From contig OW388294.1 in the NCBI GenBank assembly GCA_936450465.1, positions 72,654,622-72,718,621 on the forward strand: a stretch of DNA of 64,000 bases, given 5' to 3'. The notes below the pieces were generated by a model. That model ran no database searches and was not told the DNA's origin. It saw only the letters and a program-made list of their open reading frames with translations. Shown here piece by piece: positions 61,721-64,000 of the stretch (its first letter is position 1; every line of letters begins with the position of its first letter). The translations under genes and the position numbers were made by a program. The stretch is from Gibbula magus. Lineage: Eukaryota; Mollusca; Gastropoda; Trochida; Trochidae.

Positions 61721-62589
61721 GTATTCTATTATCACAAATTCGAATCGCCAAGTCTTCACCATATATCGACACAGAAGCCTATTTACTGACATATCGGATA
61801 TACCAAAAGTTATATTCTAGTAGGTTACTATATAGCAATAATTAGCACGGAAAAGTATTTTCCTGATACATGGAGAGTTGGAAACGTGAAATTGTTGACA
61901 TTGCACATACTTAATGTTGGCAATGTGGCCCCTGTATTATGATAATATGAGACTTTCACTCGTTCCCTTCACTCTTTTCTATTGCCCTTCTGGTACTTTG
62001 ACAAGACAGTATTATCTCAAAGTCATAATATAGCACAATAACGAAAAACCTTGAAAAAACAATAATTCAGGAAATGAAATGGGTACAAATTTCGATGGTG
62101 CAGGTTGAAATCTTTTACTGATTAATTTAATTTTCTTAAACAGATTATATATAATTATATACTATACTCGGGGCCTGTGTTTTGGTCAGTGACAGTAGGT
62201 GTTGAAGTGAAATGAAGTATGATATCGGCTTGGAAAATGAAACTAAATGTGATTTAAAATGAAAAAAGTAAAAAAAAAGTAAAATCAACCCTTGCCCAAC
62301 TGGAACGAAATGCAAGCAATAGTTGATAAGGAAAAATGGGAAATTCGCTTAAATTAATGAACTGGGCAAGACAACTGATAAATTGAGGCAATGTGTGATT
62401 GAAGACGTCACTGTTAAACAATCAATAAGATAAAATACGAACATTCAGATACATTGTCACACTGTCATTTGTTGTAGGATTAGGAAATCGGCACAGAATA
62501 TTCTCCTCATTAACCATGATTATGTAAAGTTATGAATTGATGCTAATGATTTGACAATACTTACTATTAAAACGACACATATTTAGTAC
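61721..62589. other. AT-rich non-coding stretch
   Basis: No supported gene, RNA or repeat. Confidence 0.45.
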
Positions 62590-62895
62590 TAATTTGATAT
62601 AGCAATACACTTTTTTTTATAATTAAGCTCTTCAAAACCTTTTAGAATGATTTATTTCCATCCAACGAACCAAAATCAATTAATACTATCTGAGAAATAT
62701 ATATGTTCGAGGCCAACAGTTTAAAGCATTTTGTGCTTCGTTTGTCATCTGATCACATTAAACATTCATTCATATTATTCAGTATGCCACCCAAAGGCAT
62801 CCCACATTATTGTTGTTAACAGAAGACCGACTTTATTCCGTTGACATTCATACCAGAATTCTTGGAATTTTAATGAAGAGAGTGATAACAGAATG
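62590..62895. repeat. Duplicated block X, copy 3
   Basis: The closest relative of copy 1 (48600-48905): TTTGTCATCTGATCACATT, CCACCCAAAGGCATCCCA and TGGAATTTTAATGAAGAGAG appear in order with few changes. It precedes block Y copy 3 by about 360 bp, as copy 2 precedes Y copy 1 at greater distance. Confidence 0.7.
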
Positions 62896-63249
62896 AAGTT
62901 ACAAATACATGACGAATGAGTACATTTTAGTTCAATGCACAATATATTCATTTAAAACAAATCATTTTCCTTTGGTTGACTAACAAAATCAAGAACATAT
63001 TTATGAACCTACATTTCAAAGCACAGATAACATGACATTTTCATATTACTTCCTTGTCCGGTAAATGTCATAATTAAAACAAACTTTCAAAATATCAATA
63101 TTCAAAATCTGACAAATATTCTATTTATTAGATGATGTTATCCTTGTAATTTCGCCACAACGTTTCAATGCTGTGCGACTGCTAGGAACATCCAGTCACC
63201 ATAAACGCTTGATAGACAGTTTATTTCACTGATAAATCCACGTATTCCA

Positions 63250-64000
63250 CAGTTCGTCAAATAATAAATTGTAACACACGATTACCAGGTACACACACTA
63301 ATTCTATAAAAGTGTACTTCTTTTGATGTTGAATCTCTTCACAATATTTATAAAAAAATAACTACATTATTTTTCATAGGTTAAAAGAGCAGGACTAAAT
63401 GAAAATTGATTCCATTATAGACTTTAATGATAAAAGCAGCGTTTCCCCCTTTACCTCGTTAAAACTTCCTGCTTTTGGTCTGATGAGACGGAGGGAAAGA
63501 ATCGAATATATTAAACGGTCTAATATATCGACACATCCGTGTTTTAGTGGAGATATGATCAACAATAATTTGATATTCACCAAGAAACACTCACATAAAT
63601 GTCCTTGCGACACGAGTTAAGTAGATAAGCTACTGGTTTTATTTACTTAAGCGACTTTCCTATGTGGTTACCTTGACTACACATTTTCCTAACAACATTA
63701 AAAGGACATAATGTAATTTTAAAAATCAGATTTTAATGCCAATACTGAATAATTAGATTAATGAATTGTGAATTATATGTTACACATATTGTTAACAGAA
63801 ATAGTATAATTACAGATATACGAATACCTCAATTGAAGAAGAATGGTATACATTGGTTCCAGTGCAACTTTTGATGTAGGGTTTTGAAGGTTATTTTACT
63901 AATTTGTTTTGCTTTCAAGTGTGTTGATCGCAAACATATCTGGTTTAAACTTAAGAATAATTCACATTGGCATCATTACGAACACCCTATATCACGAAGC
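63250..64000. repeat. Duplicated block Y, copy 3 (runs off window)
   Basis: Collinear with copy 1 from about 57900. The stretch around CCTTGCGACACGAGTTAAGT and the following GTGGTTACCTTGACTACA and AACAACATTAA blocks are closer to copy 1 than to copy 2. The block continues beyond 64000. Reading frames in it are not conserved with the other copies. Confidence 0.7.

Overview
The window is eukaryotic, AT-rich and gene-poor. It has no operons, ribosome-binding sites, CRISPR arrays or bacterial genes. The content is microsatellites, minisatellites, foldback elements, tRNA-derived SINE copies, a truncated LINE tail and one complete DIRS-group tyrosine-recombinase retrotransposon. Several features recur in marine invertebrate genomes, molluscs especially: a satellite-bearing terminal-inverted-repeat element with GGTCAAGGTCAC and ACGG motifs, LINE tails ending in TTGAA repeats, and DIRS elements. 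I infer a marine invertebrate, probably a mollusc, with moderate confidence; no marker gene proves it.

Layout. 1-264: CTCG-rich foldback. 265-25000: mostly unassignable AT-rich DNA with a 215-bp (GA)n tract, further foldbacks, a possible Penelope/ribozyme remnant and two unrecognised ORFs near 14-15 kb. 25.1-26.8 kb: a weak RBR-like gene fragment, then a 1.1-kb array of 16-bp repeats. 28.9-43.6 kb: two SINE copies, (ATATT)n, poly-G, a second 16-bp minisatellite, foldbacks, a 12-bp-TIR MITE, a 26-bp minisatellite and (TA)n. 44.1-44.4 kb: a possible exon. 46.4 kb: a precursor-miRNA-like hairpin. 47.1-48.2 kb: a TIR element made of ~151-bp satellite units. 49.0-55.4 kb: the DIRS element. 55.4-64 kb: diverged copies of two duplicated blocks, X and Y, one carrying a later LINE insertion.

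The DIRS element (49028-55354) is the centre of interest. It is GC-rich within an AT-rich host and has three intact ORFs: a gag-like protein, RT/RNase H/Dam-like methyltransferase, and tyrosine recombinase. It also has inverted terminal repeats and an internal complementary region that copies the junction of the two element ends. It shows no target-site duplication but a shared TATT at both ends. In the known DIRS cycle, Gag packages RNA, RT/RNase H copies it with the internal complementary region helping to complete the ends, and the recombinase integrates the circle. Everything needed appears present, so the copy may be young.

No complete host gene could be supported. A few ORFs with plausible splice sites are listed at low confidence.
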